This document shows, one piece after another, positions 6,753-15,808 of a stretch of DNA of 64,000 nt (positions are counted from its first letter, which is position 1; the number at the start of each line of letters is the position of its first letter). This DNA is from Desulfobacteraceae bacterium. Lineage in GTDB: Bacteria > Desulfobacterota > DSM-4660 > Desulfatiglandales > Desulfatiglandaceae. The position numbers and the translations under genes are program-made. Location: assembly GCA_016844935.1 (NCBI GenBank), contig JAERTK010000255.1, positions 1-64,000 of the forward strand, given 5' to 3'. The notes beneath the pieces are model-generated. The model saw only the letters and a list, made by a program, of their open reading frames with translations, searched no databases and had not been told where the DNA came from.

Positions 6753-7139
6753 TCACCTCCCCTTTTCTTCAACAATTTGGATAACCTTTTTTACGATTTC
6801 CAAAAGTCCGCTCAAGTGATGTTCATCAACAGGTTTTCCTTCATAATCACTCATGATACGATAAGAATAGAGCCTCCTTAATGGCAGCCGTTTCTCTTCC
6901 AACAGGCCAGGACCCGCCTCCTCATGATCAGGTTCAAACCAATATCCCGCCACAAAATGCTTTATGATGGCAAGATGTCGCCACACTCTTCCCTCTTTCG
7001 GTTCTCCCAGAGCCGCCCACATGGCCTGGTAGGATGCATAATAGCCTCTCGAAGCAGCGCTGTTAATTCGCTTCTTCTTGGCCAGAATCATCGCATCATC
7101 AAGATAGGCCTTGGCAATCTCCAAACGAGATTCTATCAT
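6753..7139 (-). CDS. HEPN domain protein
   Basis: The 128-residue protein is all-helical. It opens IESRLEIAKAYLDDAMILA, then KRINSAASRGYYASYQAMWA, the two-helix signature of HEPN proteins (higher eukaryotes and prokaryotes nucleotide-binding). A GRVWRHLAIIKHF segment carries candidate basic and His residues, but the canonical ribonuclease R-x4-6-H motif is not clear-cut. GGAGACG lies just upstream of the ATG. HEPN proteins act as toxin RNases or as stabilisers in toxin-antitoxin and defence loci; here the partner is the coupled 83-aa gene. No nucleotidyltransferase gene is present upstream. Confidence 0.7.
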   Translation of the reverse strand: MIESRLEIAKAYLDDAMILAKKKRINSAASRGYYASYQAMWAALGEPKEGRVWRHLAIIKHFVAGYWFEPDHEEAGPGLLEEKRLPLRRLYSYRIMSDYEGKPVDEHHLSGLLEIVKKVIQIVEEKGR

Positions 7140-7373
7140 TTTTCGTCTCCGTGTCCTCCCGCAGTCGCTATCGTCCGAGATTCAAGCCTAAACAAGATTG
7201 CATCCCAGGTCAAGGCTTTTCTTTTGTCATTATAAGCAGTTAAATCAGAAAAGGACGGACTCACCTCTTCACGGAATATAGCGGGGCGGCCTTGGAATAA
7301 CTGGCCGGCGTCCTTGAGGTCGATGAGCAAGTAAATTTATTTAAATTATTATGAAATGATAAAAAATGGGTAA

Positions 7374-7409
7374 AAAAAGCTCTTGGAAACGGCTTTCCAA
7401 GAGCTTTTT
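7374..7409. terminator. Bidirectional intrinsic terminator
   Basis: A perfect 16-bp stem, 7374-7389 with 7394-7409, closes a CGGC tetraloop. The arms begin with five A and end with five T, so it can terminate both strands. It lies just beyond the tRNA-Asp 3'-end copy (7476-7522) on the side a minus-strand tRNA transcript would reach. I infer it is the ancestral terminator of tRNA-Asp, now 2 kb away from the intact gene. Confidence 0.8.
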
Positions 7410-7430
7410 GGTGTCCGGGTTTGGTGTCCG
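7407..7430. repeat. Direct repeat near attachment site (possible integrase arm sites)
   Basis: TTTGGTGTCCG occurs at 7407-7417 and again at 7420-7430, a 13-base period, about 45 bases from the tRNA-Asp end copy. Short direct repeats beside a tRNA-derived core are typical arm-type sites for tyrosine recombinases. No integrase gene remains in the window, so the role is inferred. Confidence 0.4.
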
Positions 7431-7475
7431 CAACTCCGAACGGTATGGCTTAGCACTCTAAGTGCTTGAAATTAC

Positions 7476-7522
7476 TGGCGGGGACGACGAGACTCGAACT
7501 CGCGACCTCCGGCGTGACAGGC
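7476..7522. other. attL-like duplicate of tRNA-Asp 3' end (47 bp)
   Basis: These 47 bases are identical to 9521-9567, the 3' part of the intact tRNA-Asp gene including CCA, T-arm and part of the anticodon arm. Identity stops abruptly after GACAGGC. Integrative elements that use a tRNA 3' end leave exactly this arrangement: an intact tRNA at one end and a partial copy at the other. The spacing is 2,045 bases. The copy lacks the 5' half and cannot make a tRNA. Confidence 0.8.
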
Positions 7523-7946
7523 GCTTGTTCCATTATTGAAATCACCAGAAAAACTCAGAAAATACAATAAGTTGTCAGGGTTAACCAAAATTTCACGTGT
7601 ACTCTATGTGTCTTTTTCGCAGGGCGTTGGACCTTTTTGCAGAGAAAAGGACATATGGAGGGACACACAAGAATTGATCAGCGGGATTTTTGATGGTCAC
7701 CTATATCTCCAATGCAGCCTTTGGATCCTGTGCTACCACAGGAGAGCTGGGATCTCTTCCAACAAATGATTTATCAATTTTAGGCGCCTGAACTTTTCAA
7801 GTTGATTTGCCAGAGCAGTGATGGCAAGTTTTTTGGCTTTTGACATGAAAAGGAATTTCATATATTAGTTTATTACAAATCTGACACACTCCACATTTCA
7901 ACTGGATAGTTTTACAATGTAATGTTTTACAAATCCGTACAGTAAC
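7523..7946. other. Interval without a supported gene, holding the left IS end
   Basis: Between the attL-like copy and the transposase start I see only the left inverted-repeat zone (7595-7668). A 42-codon minus-strand frame (7733-7861) encoding a Lys/Leu-rich helix has no convincing ribosome-binding site. The stretch is AT-rich compared with the flanks. Confidence 0.5.
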
Positions 7947-9473
7947 TTGTTAGCATCAGGCGAGGGACAACATTTGACTCGCAGCAAGGGACAAGTTAAT
8001 AGGCAGTGGCGAACACGCCGAGATCCTTTTGCAAATGTTTGGTCAGAGATCCGATCTGAACTGGAGGACAATCCGAAAACAGAAGTCAGCAAATTGTTCC
8101 AGGAATTACAACGCCACTATCCTGGCACGTTTCCGAATGGGCAACTCCGAACACTTCAACGCAGAGTTGCGGATTGGCGAAGGGAAACTGGCATTTGCAG
8201 GCGTCTAGAACGGTGGACCCTTCGTCTTATGCAGGGAAAGATTCAAAAAAGCATCCTGCAAACGCAGTTGAAGTCGAAATTGAAAGACGAAGAAGTGATC
8301 CTTCTTCTTGACTGCATCAGGTATAGAGGAATTCGGTCCCGCAATAGAGCTGTCGCTGTTTTAGCCAATGCAAACGGGGTTCCTATTTCAGTCATATGCA
8401 GAATACTCCAATCAGAGCCAAAGACAGTTCGAAGTTATATCAATAAGTTTCAAGAAGTTGGTGCATCCCGGCTCTTTGATTTCAGCAGAAGCACTGTCAA
8501 AAAGGCGGATCGAAAAGAATATATAGATACTTTGTTCTCCATTCTCCACAAGCCCCCGTCTCTTTACGGAATCAACCGTACGAGATGGGAAATGGCAGAC
8601 CTGAAGCAAGTTATGAGCCAAAAGGGGTTCGACATTTCCCTAGCCAACATTCGGCAGATCATCCAAAATGCTGGATACAAATTTCGCAAAGCACGAAAAG
8701 TTCTTACAAGTACTGACCCAAATTATCGTGAGAAGCTCCAGCAGATTACGTCTATCCTATCATGCCTCCAACCTGATGAACGTTTTTTCTCTGTAGACGA
8801 GTTTGGCCCATTTTCTGTCAGAACAATAGGAGGTCGTAGCCTAACACCTCCTGGACAAATTCGGTCAATTCCGCAGTATCAAAAAAGCAAGGGGTCACTG
8901 ATCCTGACTGGAGCATTGGAACTCAGCACTAACCAGATGACTCATTTTTATTCGACGGCAAAAAACACCACTGAAATGATCCGTTTAATTGACCTGCTCT
9001 TTAAGAAGTACGGAAGAGATCGCACACTCTATTTCTCATGGGATGCGGCATCGTGGCATATGTCCAAAGATTTACAAAAAAGAGTCAATGAAATTAATTC
9101 AGAAGAATTCAAGAAAAAAGTGAGATCACCCATCGTCAAATTGGTCCCTCTTCCAACTTGTGCGCAATTCTTAAATGTCATAGAATCAGTCTTTAGTGGC
9201 ATGGCTAGAGCCATTATCCATAATAGTGATTATGAATCAGTCAGTGACTGTAAGGAAGCAATCGACAAATATTTTGAGCAGAGGAATGAAAATTTTAGGA
9301 AGCACCCCAAACGGGCGGGAAACAAGATATGGGGGAAGGAAAGAGTAAAGCCAATATTCTCCGAGAGCAACAACTGTAAAGATCCTATGTATAGATAGAA
9401 AGCCTGAAATCCCATCCCATTTTTAAGGAAACCAAATCTTTCTGGAAAGAAAAAGACACATAAAGGGACACGT
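7595..9473 (+). mobile_element. Putative insertion sequence with terminal inverted repeats
   Basis: The left end (7595-7618) and right end (9449-9473) are inverted copies: ACGTGT, a 4- or 5-base variable stretch, then a perfect 14-base match TATGTGTCTTTTTC. The transposase gene lies between them. A further near-copy of the right end in direct orientation occurs at about 7641-7668, so the left end itself is folded. No clear target duplication is visible at these limits. The element fills almost the whole interval between the two tRNA-Asp end copies. An alternative is that these repeats are REP-like units and the true IS ends lie inside. Confidence 0.5.
7947..9398 (+). CDS. IS630-type DDE transposase with IS21 IstA-like N-terminus
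   Basis: The 483-residue protein has two parts. Residues ~18-78 (RQWRTRRDPFANVWSEI to GQLRTLQRRVADWR) resemble the segment just before the catalytic domain of IS21-family IstA transposases. Residues ~105-480 resemble IS630-family transposases: a helix-turn-helix (VPISVICRILQSEPKTVRSY), then the DDE core with FSVDEFGPFSV (first Asp), LYFSWDAASWH (second Asp) and PLPTCAQFLNVIESVFSGMA (Glu). The start is a TTG at 7947; a stop at 7920-7922 precludes a longer frame. All three acidic residues are present, so it may be active. The junction, near residue 80-105, suggests a domain fusion. Confidence 0.85.
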   Translation: MLASGEGQHLTRSKGQVNRQWRTRRDPFANVWSEIRSELEDNPKTEVSKLFQELQRHYPGTFPNGQLRTLQRRVADWRRETGICRRLERWTLRLMQGKIQKSILQTQLKSKLKDEEVILLLDCIRYRGIRSRNRAVAVLANANGVPISVICRILQSEPKTVRSYINKFQEVGASRLFDFSRSTVKKADRKEYIDTLFSILHKPPSLYGINRTRWEMADLKQVMSQKGFDISLANIRQIIQNAGYKFRKARKVLTSTDPNYREKLQQITSILSCLQPDERFFSVDEFGPFSVRTIGGRSLTPPGQIRSIPQYQKSKGSLILTGALELSTNQMTHFYSTAKNTTEMIRLIDLLFKKYGRDRTLYFSWDAASWHMSKDLQKRVNEINSEEFKKKVRSPIVKLVPLPTCAQFLNVIESVFSGMARAIIHNSDYESVSDCKEAIDKYFEQRNENFRKHPKRAGNKIWGKERVKPIFSESNNCKDPMYR

Positions 9474-9481
9474 AAAATAAA

Positions 9482-9512
9482 AAGGGGTTAAGTCAAATTG
9501 ACCTAACCCCTT
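9482..9512 (+). terminator. Intrinsic terminator or REP-like hairpin after the transposase
   Basis: A 15-base arm (9482-9496) pairs with 9498-9512 with one A-C mismatch, followed by GTTTTT. It lies between the transposase and tRNA-Asp and would end plus-strand transcripts. The hairpin core, AAAAGGGGTTAAGTC-like, resembles REP elements found near REP-associated transposases, so a dual origin is possible. Confidence 0.6.
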
Positions 9513-9520
9513 GTTTTTAT

Positions 9521-9599
9521 TGGCGGGGACGACGAGACTCGAACTCGCGACCTCCGGCGTGACAGGCCGGCGTTCTAACCAGAACTGAACTACGCCCCC
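9521..9599 (-). tRNA. tRNA-Asp (anticodon GUC)
   Basis: On the minus strand the gene starts GGGGGCG and its acceptor stem closes with CGTCCCC, one G-U wobble, followed by G and encoded CCA. The anticodon stem-loop GCCGG-CCTGTCACG-CCGG presents GTC. The T-arm has GTTCGAGTC. The 3' 47 bases serve as the integration target whose second copy is at 7476-7522. It lies downstream of tRNA-Val on the same strand. Confidence 0.95.
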
Positions 9600-9667
9600 G
9601 TGTTATCCAAAACGACCGCCATTAAGCAGCCGGTTGAAACCATTTTTTTATGCCACCAGAAGAAAGG

Positions 9668-9741
9668 TGGTAGGCGGAACGGGATTTGAACCCGTGACCC
9701 CCGGCTTGTAAGGCCGATGCTCTCCCACTGAGCTACCCGCC
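9668..9741 (-). tRNA. tRNA-Val (anticodon UAC)
   Basis: The minus strand reads GGCGGGT at the 5' end, pairing with TCCGCCT at the 3' end by allowing one G-T pair, then A and encoded CCA. The anticodon loop CTTACAA presents TAC. The T-arm is ACGGG-TTCAAAT-CCCGT. It sits between the lon stop and tRNA-Asp, same direction, so the two tRNAs may be co-transcribed. Confidence 0.95.
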
Positions 9742-9807
9742 TGAACCAAAAGCTCAGTCAGATACAGCTATCAGTTTTCCATGTTGCTGTCAAGAAAAAA
9801 CCCTCAC

Positions 9808-12267
9808 TTAATGGGCGGTAACAGCCGTTTCAGCTCCTTTTTCAGGTTTGGTGAGATCGCTGAAGCAAAAGGGCTGAATATCCCCTTCAGGTGCAAACAG
9901 TTCCTGCTCATCTTCCAGTATCAGAGCTTCTTTCAAAACCTCATCCACATGCTCAACAGGAACCAATTCCACCTTCCGCAATATCTTTTTGGGGATATCG
10001 GCAATGTCCTTCTTGTTGTCCATGGGGATCAGAACCTTGGTCACCCCTCCCCGGTGAGCGGCCATGATCTTCTCTTTGAGACCGCCGATGGGAAGGACCC
10101 TTCCGCGGAGTGTTATTTCTCCCGTCATGGCGATGCTGCAACGAACAGGATACCGCGTTAAAGCCGATACAATGGAAGTCGCCAGCGTAACGCCTGCTGA
10201 CGGCCCGTCCTTGGGGATGGCACCTTCGGGGACATGCACATGGATATCGATTTTTTCATAAAAGTCATCGGGTAATTTGAGGGCTCTCGCCTTTGATCGA
10301 ACATAGCTTAAAGCAGCCTGAGCTGATTCCTGCATAACCTCGCCCAATTTACCCGTGAGGGATAGCTGGCCTTTCCCCGGCATCACCGTCACTTCAGTCT
10401 GCAGCAGTTCTCCCCCCACATCCGTCCATGCCAAACCCGTGGTAAGCCCGACAATATCTTTCTCCTCCGTCCTGCCATAACGGTATTTGGGCACACCCAG
10501 ATATTTCTGAATGGACTGGGCTTTGATGTTGATCCGGGTACTTTCGCCATTGAGCACAACTTCTTTGGCCACTTTTCGGCAAATGGACGAAATCTCGCGT
10601 TCAAGGTTCCTGACGCCCGCCTCACTGGTATAGGTTCGGATAATCGACAAAATAGCCTTGTCGGTAAAAGCGATATTTTCAGGCAGAAGCCCGTTTAGTT
10701 CAATCTGTTTCTTAACCAGAAACTGTTTTGCGATATTTAATTTCTCAATTTCCGTATAGCCGGCCAATCGGATAATTTCCATCCTGTCCTGCAGGGGGAT
10801 CGGGATATTATACAGGCTATTGGCGGTGGTAATAAAAAAAACGTCCGAGAGATCATAATCAAGGTCCAGGTAATGGTCATTAAAGGCCACATTCTGCTCC
10901 GGATCAAGAACCTCCAGCAGTGCAGCCGACGGATCACCCCTGAAATCAGTGCTCATCTTGTCCACTTCATCCAGGCAAAATACAGGATTGTTGGATTTGG
11001 CCTTTTTCAAAAACTGAATGATCTTTCCGGGCATTGCCCCGATATAGGTTCGTCTGTGGCCTCTGATTTCAGCCTCATCTCGAACCCCTCCCAGGGAAAG
11101 GCGCACATACTTTCTTCCGGTGGCCCGGGCGACCGATTTGGCCAGTGACGTTTTACCGACCCCGGGGGGGCCCACCAGGCAGAGGATGGGACCTCTCATT
11201 TTTTTGGTCAGGCGCTGAACGGCCAGATATTCCAGAATCCGCTCTTTCGGTTTTTCGAGCCCGTAATGGTCCTCATTCAGGATGACTTCCGCATCTGCAA
11301 TGTCAAATTTCTTCCGGCTCTTGTCGAACCATGGCAAATCAATGATCCAATCAATATAATTCCGCACCACCGCCGCTTCCGCCGACATGGGGGACATCAT
11401 CTTAAGTTTTTTGAATTCCTGCTTTATCCGCTGATGGGCCTCCTTGGAAACTCTTTTTCGCTTGATCTTCTTTTCCAGATCGGCAAGTTCAGCCTTGAAG
11501 TCGTCCTTGGTCCCCATCTCCTTCTGGATAGCGCGAATCTGCTCATTGAGATAGTAATCTTTCTGGGTCTTCTCCATCTGCTTCTTGACCCGGGTCCGCA
11601 GCCGCTGTTCGAGGCGGAGGATATCCACTTCGTTTTCCAGCTCACCATAGAGCCGTTCAAGCCGCTTGTTGGGGTCGATGGTTTCGAGAATTCCCTGCTT
11701 TTCCGAAACTTTCAATGCGAGATGACCGGCAATGGTATCGGCCAGACGTCCGGGGTCTTCGATGGCGGTCACGGCGGAAACGATTTCCTTGCCGATCTTT
11801 GTGTTCAGTTTGGCATACTCCTCAAAGCTGGTGCCGATACTTCGCACCAGGGCTTCCGTTTCCTGGTCCGAAACAGCGGGCTCCTCACATTTGCTGATCT
11901 CAACCATGAAAAAGCCCTGCTTATCCACGAAATTATCAATCTTGCCGCGTTCCTTCCCTTCAATGAGAGCTTTTACGGTGCCGTCAGGCAGCTTGAGCAA
12001 CTGAAGAACCGTACCCAATGTACCAAAGGAATAGATATCCTTGGGTGTGGGGTCATCCACGCCGGCATCCGCCTGGGCTGAGAGGAAAACCTCTTTTTCA
12101 TGGGAGAGCGCATATTCGAGCGCTTTAATGGATTTTTTGCGCCCCACGAAAAGGGGCACGACCACGTTGGGAAAAACCACCACGTCCCTCAAAGGGAGAA
12201 GGGGGTAGTAAAATTTCTCATCAACACCAATTTCATCTTGAATATTTTTTTCTATAGAATTCAGCAT
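9808..12267 (-). CDS. lon: ATP-dependent protease Lon
   Basis: The 819-residue protein has the complete LonA layout: an N-terminal substrate-binding domain from [20 protein letters not shown], an AAA+ module with Walker [16 protein letters not shown] (about residue 365) and Walker [12 protein letters not shown], and an S16 peptidase domain with catalytic Ser in [13 protein letters not shown] and Lys in [15 protein letters not shown] 30-residue tail follows. It degrades misfolded and regulatory proteins in the cytosol. The start is 4 bases after the clpX stop, making lon the last gene of the tig-clpP-clpX-lon operon. Confidence 0.97.
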   Translation of the reverse strand: MLNSIEKNIQDEIGVDEKFYYPLLPLRDVVVFPNVVVPLFVGRKKSIKALEYALSHEKEVFLSAQADAGVDDPTPKDIYSFGTLGTVLQLLKLPDGTVKALIEGKERGKIDNFVDKQGFFMVEISKCEEPAVSDQETEALVRSIGTSFEEYAKLNTKIGKEIVSAVTAIEDPGRLADTIAGHLALKVSEKQGILETIDPNKRLERLYGELENEVDILRLEQRLRTRVKKQMEKTQKDYYLNEQIRAIQKEMGTKDDFKAELADLEKKIKRKRVSKEAHQRIKQEFKKLKMMSPMSAEAAVVRNYIDWIIDLPWFDKSRKKFDIADAEVILNEDHYGLEKPKERILEYLAVQRLTKKMRGPILCLVGPPGVGKTSLAKSVARATGRKYVRLSLGGVRDEAEIRGHRRTYIGAMPGKIIQFLKKAKSNNPVFCLDEVDKMSTDFRGDPSAALLEVLDPEQNVAFNDHYLDLDYDLSDVFFITTANSLYNIPIPLQDRMEIIRLAGYTEIEKLNIAKQFLVKKQIELNGLLPENIAFTDKAILSIIRTYTSEAGVRNLEREISSICRKVAKEVVLNGESTRINIKAQSIQKYLGVPKYRYGRTEEKDIVGLTTGLAWTDVGGELLQTEVTVMPGKGQLSLTGKLGEVMQESAQAALSYVRSKARALKLPDDFYEKIDIHVHVPEGAIPKDGPSAGVTLATSIVSALTRYPVRCSIAMTGEITLRGRVLPIGGLKEKIMAAHRGGVTKVLIPMDNKKDIADIPKKILRKVELVPVEHVDEVLKEALILEDEQELFAPEGDIQPFCFSDLTKPEKGAETAVTAH

Positions 12268-12270
12268 TTT

Positions 12271-13518
12271 TTATCCAAATTTTGCTTGATTTTCATATAA
12301 TAGCAAAGGAGGTTCACCTTTGGTAATAACCTCTTCGTTGATGATGCATTCCCGAATTTCCGGGACCGACGGGATGTCGTACATGATTTCCAGCATGATC
12401 GACTCAAGAACCGCCCGCAAACCCCTGGCCCCGGATTTACGCTCGAGCGCCGCTTCACCCACGGCGGTCAGAACTTCATCCGTAAATTTCAACTCCACGT
12501 CTTCCAGTTCGAACAGTTTTTTATACTGTTTGGTCAAAGCATTCTTGGGCTCTGTGAGAATACGGACCAGCGCATCCAGACTCAGTTCACTTAAAGTGGT
12601 TACAATGGGGATGCGACCGATGAACTCGGGAATCAAGCCGAACTTGATCAAATCTTCCGGTTGGACAAGGCCCATGACTTTATTGATGTCCACGTCGCCC
12701 TTCCCCTTGATGTCCGCCTCGAATCCCATCAATTTACTTCCGATGCGGTTTCGGATGATCCGGTCCATGCCGTTGAAGGTTCCGCCGCAGATGAACAGAA
12801 TGTTGCTGGTATCCACTTTGACGAAATCCTGCTGCGGGTGCTTTCTCCCGCCCTTGGGCGGAACATTCGCCAACGTGCCCTCAATAATTTTCAGAAGGGC
12901 CTGCTGCACTCCCTCGCCCGAGACATCACGCGTAATGGAGGGGCTGTCGGACTTTCGTGCGATCTTGTCTATTTCGTCAATGTAAACGATGCCTTTACAT
13001 GCCGACTCCACATCGTAGTCCGCCATCTGGACCAGGTTTAAAATAATATTTTCAACGTCTTCACCCACATAGCCGGCTTCCGTAAGCGTCGTCGCATCCG
13101 CAATGGTAAAGGGTACTTTCAGTATCCTGGCAAGGGTCTGGGCCAAAAGGGTTTTTCCTGAACCCGTGGGACCGATGAGCAGGATATTGCTCTTTTCAAT
13201 CTCGACCCCTTCCATATCCACTTTGGTGTTGATCCGCTTATAGTGGTTGTGAACAGCCACGGAAAGGACCTTCTTCGCCTTGTCCTGTTCTATGACATAC
13301 TCGTCCAGAGTTTCCTTGATCTCCACGGGCTTTAGAAGCTTATGCCCGTCTTCTTCGTCCTCCTGGTTGTATTCTTCCGCAATAATTTCGTTGCATAACT
13401 GTATACATTCGTCACAAATATACACCGAAGGGCCGGCAATGAGCTTTTTCACCTCATCCTGGCTTTTCCCACAAAAAGAACACAGCAGGTCATCATTGGA
13501 AATGTCGTCCTTGCTCAT
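12271..13518 (-). CDS. clpX: ClpX, ATP-dependent unfoldase subunit of ClpXP
   Basis: The 415-residue protein begins with a C4 zinc-binding domain ([14 protein letters not shown], then [10 protein letters not shown]), followed by Walker [18 protein letters not shown], Walker [12 protein letters not shown] and the sensor-2 arginine in [10 protein letters not shown]. The ClpP-docking loop is KLMGF rather than the commoner IGF form. ClpX recognises, unfolds and translocates substrates, including ssrA-tagged ones, into ClpP. It lies 11 bases after clpP. AAGAAGG precedes the ATG. Confidence 0.97.
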   Translation of the reverse strand: MSKDDISNDDLLCSFCGKSQDEVKKLIAGPSVYICDECIQLCNEIIAEEYNQEDEEDGHKLLKPVEIKETLDEYVIEQDKAKKVLSVAVHNHYKRINTKVDMEGVEIEKSNILLIGPTGSGKTLLAQTLARILKVPFTIADATTLTEAGYVGEDVENIILNLVQMADYDVESACKGIVYIDEIDKIARKSDSPSITRDVSGEGVQQALLKIIEGTLANVPPKGGRKHPQQDFVKVDTSNILFICGGTFNGMDRIIRNRIGSKLMGFEADIKGKGDVDINKVMGLVQPEDLIKFGLIPEFIGRIPIVTTLSELSLDALVRILTEPKNALTKQYKKLFELEDVELKFTDEVLTAVGEAALERKSGARGLRAVLESIMLEIMYDIPSVPEIRECIINEEVITKGEPPLLLYENQAKFG

Positions 13519-13529
13519 AACCTTCTTTC

Positions 13530-14138
13530 CTATTTGTCGTCGGTTAACGAATCTTTGATTTCCCTTTTATGGATAACCTTGTCGATAATGCCATATTTTT
13601 CGGCCTGTTTGCAGTCCATAAAAAAATCGCGTTCCGTATCTTTGCGGATCCTTTTAATATCTGTACCCGTATGGTCGGCAAGAATCCGATTGAGGTTGTC
13701 CCTGATTTTGAGAATTTCCCTGGCGTGGATATCGATATCCGTCGCCTGTCCCTGAGCACCCCCCAGCGGCTGGTGAATCATGATTCTGCAATGGGGAAGG
13801 GCATACCGTTTCTCCTTAGCCCCCGCCGCCAGAAGCAAAGCCCCCATGCTGGAAGCCTGTCCCATGCAGATGGTGGCCACATCCGGCTTGATATACTGCA
13901 TGGTGTCATAGATGGCCAATCCGGCCGTCACGGAACCACCGGGGGAATTGATGTACATATGAATGTCTTTGTCCGGGTCTTCGGATTCCAGGAAAAGCAT
14001 CTGTGCAATAATGGTATTGGCCATTGGGTCCGCCACCTGATCCGTAATGAATATGATGCGGTCTTTGAGCAATCGGGAATATATATCATAAGCCCTTTCA
14101 CCGCGGCTTGATTGTTCGATCACCATTGGTATTAACAT
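13530..14138 (-). CDS. clpP: ClpP, proteolytic subunit
   Basis: At 202 residues this is the normal ClpP length. The Ser-His-Asp triad is visible: Ser in [15 protein letters not shown], His in [17 protein letters not shown], Asp in [17 protein letters not shown]. The N-terminal [20 protein letters not shown] segment forms the axial loops and mature start. It forms the tetradecameric barrel fed by ClpX. It lies 6 bases after tig and 11 before clpX, the common proteobacterial order. Confidence 0.97.
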   Translation of the reverse strand: MLIPMVIEQSSRGERAYDIYSRLLKDRIIFITDQVADPMANTIIAQMLFLESEDPDKDIHMYINSPGGSVTAGLAIYDTMQYIKPDVATICMGQASSMGALLLAAGAKEKRYALPHCRIMIHQPLGGAQGQATDIDIHAREILKIRDNLNRILADHTGTDIKRIRKDTERDFFMDCKQAEKYGIIDKVIHKREIKDSLTDDK

Positions 14139-14144
14139 GCGGGT

Positions 14145-15479
14145 CTATTGAACCTCCGTTTCATCGCTTTTGTCCGGCGTGAGCGCGCCGGCCTCCACCT
14201 CTTTAACCTTGGCGTTTTCCACGAGGTAGTCCAATGTTTTTTCCTCGAGCATCTGCTCCTGCAAAATATCCATTTCCCCGCGTGCTTCGTAATATTTTCT
14301 AATGGTCTCTACGTCCTGCCCCATGCCCTGGGCCATTTTTTCGAGCCCTTCCGTAAGTTCATCATCGCTGACGGCGATATCGTCCTGCCGGGCAATCTGT
14401 CCCAGAATGAGCCTTTCCTTGACGCGACTTTCAGAAGCAGGGCCAAACTGTTGTTTCAACATTTCGGGCGAAATGCCCGCCTTTTCAAAACTTGCCCCGC
14501 TTCTCTCAAAATTTGCCTGGAGGCTCTTGACGGAAAACGCCACTTCAGCGTCCACCAGTGTCTGGGGAACTTCAAACTCAGTGCCCTCGGAGATCTTTCC
14601 GAGCAGTCGCCGCTTCAGTTCCTGTTCCACGCGGGTTTTTTCCTGGGCAACAACATTTTTCTCAATTTCTTCCTTGAGCCCTTTCAGATCCTCGAAATCA
14701 GCACCGAGATTCTTGGCAAACTCGTCATTCAGCTCCGGAAGATTTCGTTCTTTGATATCCGTCACCAAAACCTCAAAACGAACGGTTTTTCCCTTCAGGT
14801 TGTCGTTGAAGTAATCTTCCTCAAAATCGACGACCACGTCCTTATTGTCATCCTTGTTGAGTCCGATGAGGGCTTCATCAATACTTTTATGGAAATCGCC
14901 TTTCCCCACGTTCAGCAGGAAGTTCTCATCCTTGATCCCGTCGAGGGGTTCGTCGTTTTCGAAACCCTGATAATTGATAACGGCAAAATCACCGTCCTGG
15001 ATCGGCCGGGGCGCTTCAAGGGATTCAAGTTTTCCATTGCCTTCTCTGATCTGTTCAAGTTTTTTCAAAACCTCATCTTCGCCAATGGACACTATTTCCT
15101 TCTCAGCCTCCAGGCCCAGATAGTCTTTTACTTCAAACTTGGGCCGGACTTCCATGGTTGCCGAGTAAACAAAGTTTTCGTTCAGTTCAACCGCCCCCTT
15201 TTCCAGCTGAGGCTGGTTCAAAGGGAACGCACCTGTCTCTTCCACCGCTTTCGGAAAAGACTCATTGACCAGCTCGCTGGCCACATCGGCCTCTACCTGA
15301 CTTCCGAAGTAGGACTCCAGAATTTTCCTGGGAACCTTTCCGGGCCTGAACCCGGGAATTTTCGTCTGCTTCCCTATCTTCCCGTAGGCGGTGTTGAGTT
15401 TCTTGTTGACTTCCTTCGCGTCGATCTCCACGGACAACTTTTTCTTGACCTGGCTGATGTCTTCCAAGCTGGCTTTCAT
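14145..15479 (-). CDS. tig: Trigger factor (ribosome-associated chaperone, PPIase)
   Basis: The ribosome-binding signature GFRPGKVPRKILESYFG lies at about residues 40-60, followed by an FKBP-like PPIase domain (FAVINYQGFENDEPLDG) and a long helical C-terminal chaperone domain ending in an acidic tail. I prefer the second Met (15477-15479), giving MKASLEDISQVKKKLSVEI, because family members start this way. A Met four codons earlier would leave its AAAAAGG only one base away. Trigger factor binds nascent chains at the exit tunnel. First gene of tig-clpP-clpX-lon. Confidence 0.95.
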   Translation of the reverse strand: MKASLEDISQVKKKLSVEIDAKEVNKKLNTAYGKIGKQTKIPGFRPGKVPRKILESYFGSQVEADVASELVNESFPKAVEETGAFPLNQPQLEKGAVELNENFVYSATMEVRPKFEVKDYLGLEAEKEIVSIGEDEVLKKLEQIREGNGKLESLEAPRPIQDGDFAVINYQGFENDEPLDGIKDENFLLNVGKGDFHKSIDEALIGLNKDDNKDVVVDFEEDYFNDNLKGKTVRFEVLVTDIKERNLPELNDEFAKNLGADFEDLKGLKEEIEKNVVAQEKTRVEQELKRRLLGKISEGTEFEVPQTLVDAEVAFSVKSLQANFERSGASFEKAGISPEMLKQQFGPASESRVKERLILGQIARQDDIAVSDDELTEGLEKMAQGMGQDVETIRKYYEARGEMDILQEQMLEEKTLDYLVENAKVKEVEAGALTPDKSDETEVQ

Positions 15480-15584
15480 GGTTCTCTTCATCCTTTTTCA
15501 CATTTAAAGTTCACTCTAAAATTTATGAGCACCTGATTGACCCGTATGCGCTACAACCTGGAAAGCCCATCACTGTGAGGTGAA

Positions 15585-15612
15585 AATCTAACAATGATTT
15601 TTTTGATTTCAA
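15585..15612 (-). promoter_or_regulatory. Candidate sigma70-type promoter for tig-clpPX-lon
   Basis: On the minus strand TTGAAA (15607-15612) is followed after 16 bases by TAGATT (15585-15590), about 100 bases before the tig start. Match to consensus is 5/6 and 4/6. No heat-shock (sigma32-like) element was convincing in the same region. This is pattern matching only. Confidence 0.35.
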
Positions 15613-15670
15613 GGCACATTCCAAGTTCCGCCCCGTTTCTCACCATAATTCCGAACCTCATTTGTAATGA

Positions 15671-15755
15671 TGGTGCGAGAGAGGGGACTCGAACCCCTAC
15701 AGGTCTCCCCACTGGATCCTAAATCCAGCGCGTCTACCAGTTCCGCCACTCTCGC
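15671..15755 (-). tRNA. tRNA-Leu (anticodon UAG)
   Basis: The minus strand starts GCGAGAG and ends CTCTCGC plus A and encoded CCA. The anticodon arm CTGGA-TTTAGGA-TCCAG presents TAG. A variable arm of the class II type (TGGGGAGACCTGT) follows, and the T-arm is GGGG-TTCGAGT-CCCC. At 85 bases with CCA the length suits tRNA-Leu. It stands between radC and tig. Confidence 0.95.
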
Positions 15756-15808
15756 GTTTTCCGATCATCTGCCGCTATAATTCACAAATACACGGAATTG
15801 TCAAGGAT

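Noticed and set aside
7136-7330. 64-codon minus-strand frame overlapping the HEPN start
   Set aside because: No ribosome-binding site or family pattern, and HEPN has its own GGAGACG site. It is most likely a chance frame next to the ancient tRNA terminator.
7476-7522. A second tRNA gene beside the first element end
   Set aside because: Only the 3' 47 bases of tRNA-Asp are present; the 5' half, D-arm and part of the anticodon arm are missing.
7733-7861. 42-codon minus-strand frame, Lys/Leu-rich, in the left part of the IS region
   Set aside because: No convincing start signal and too short to judge.
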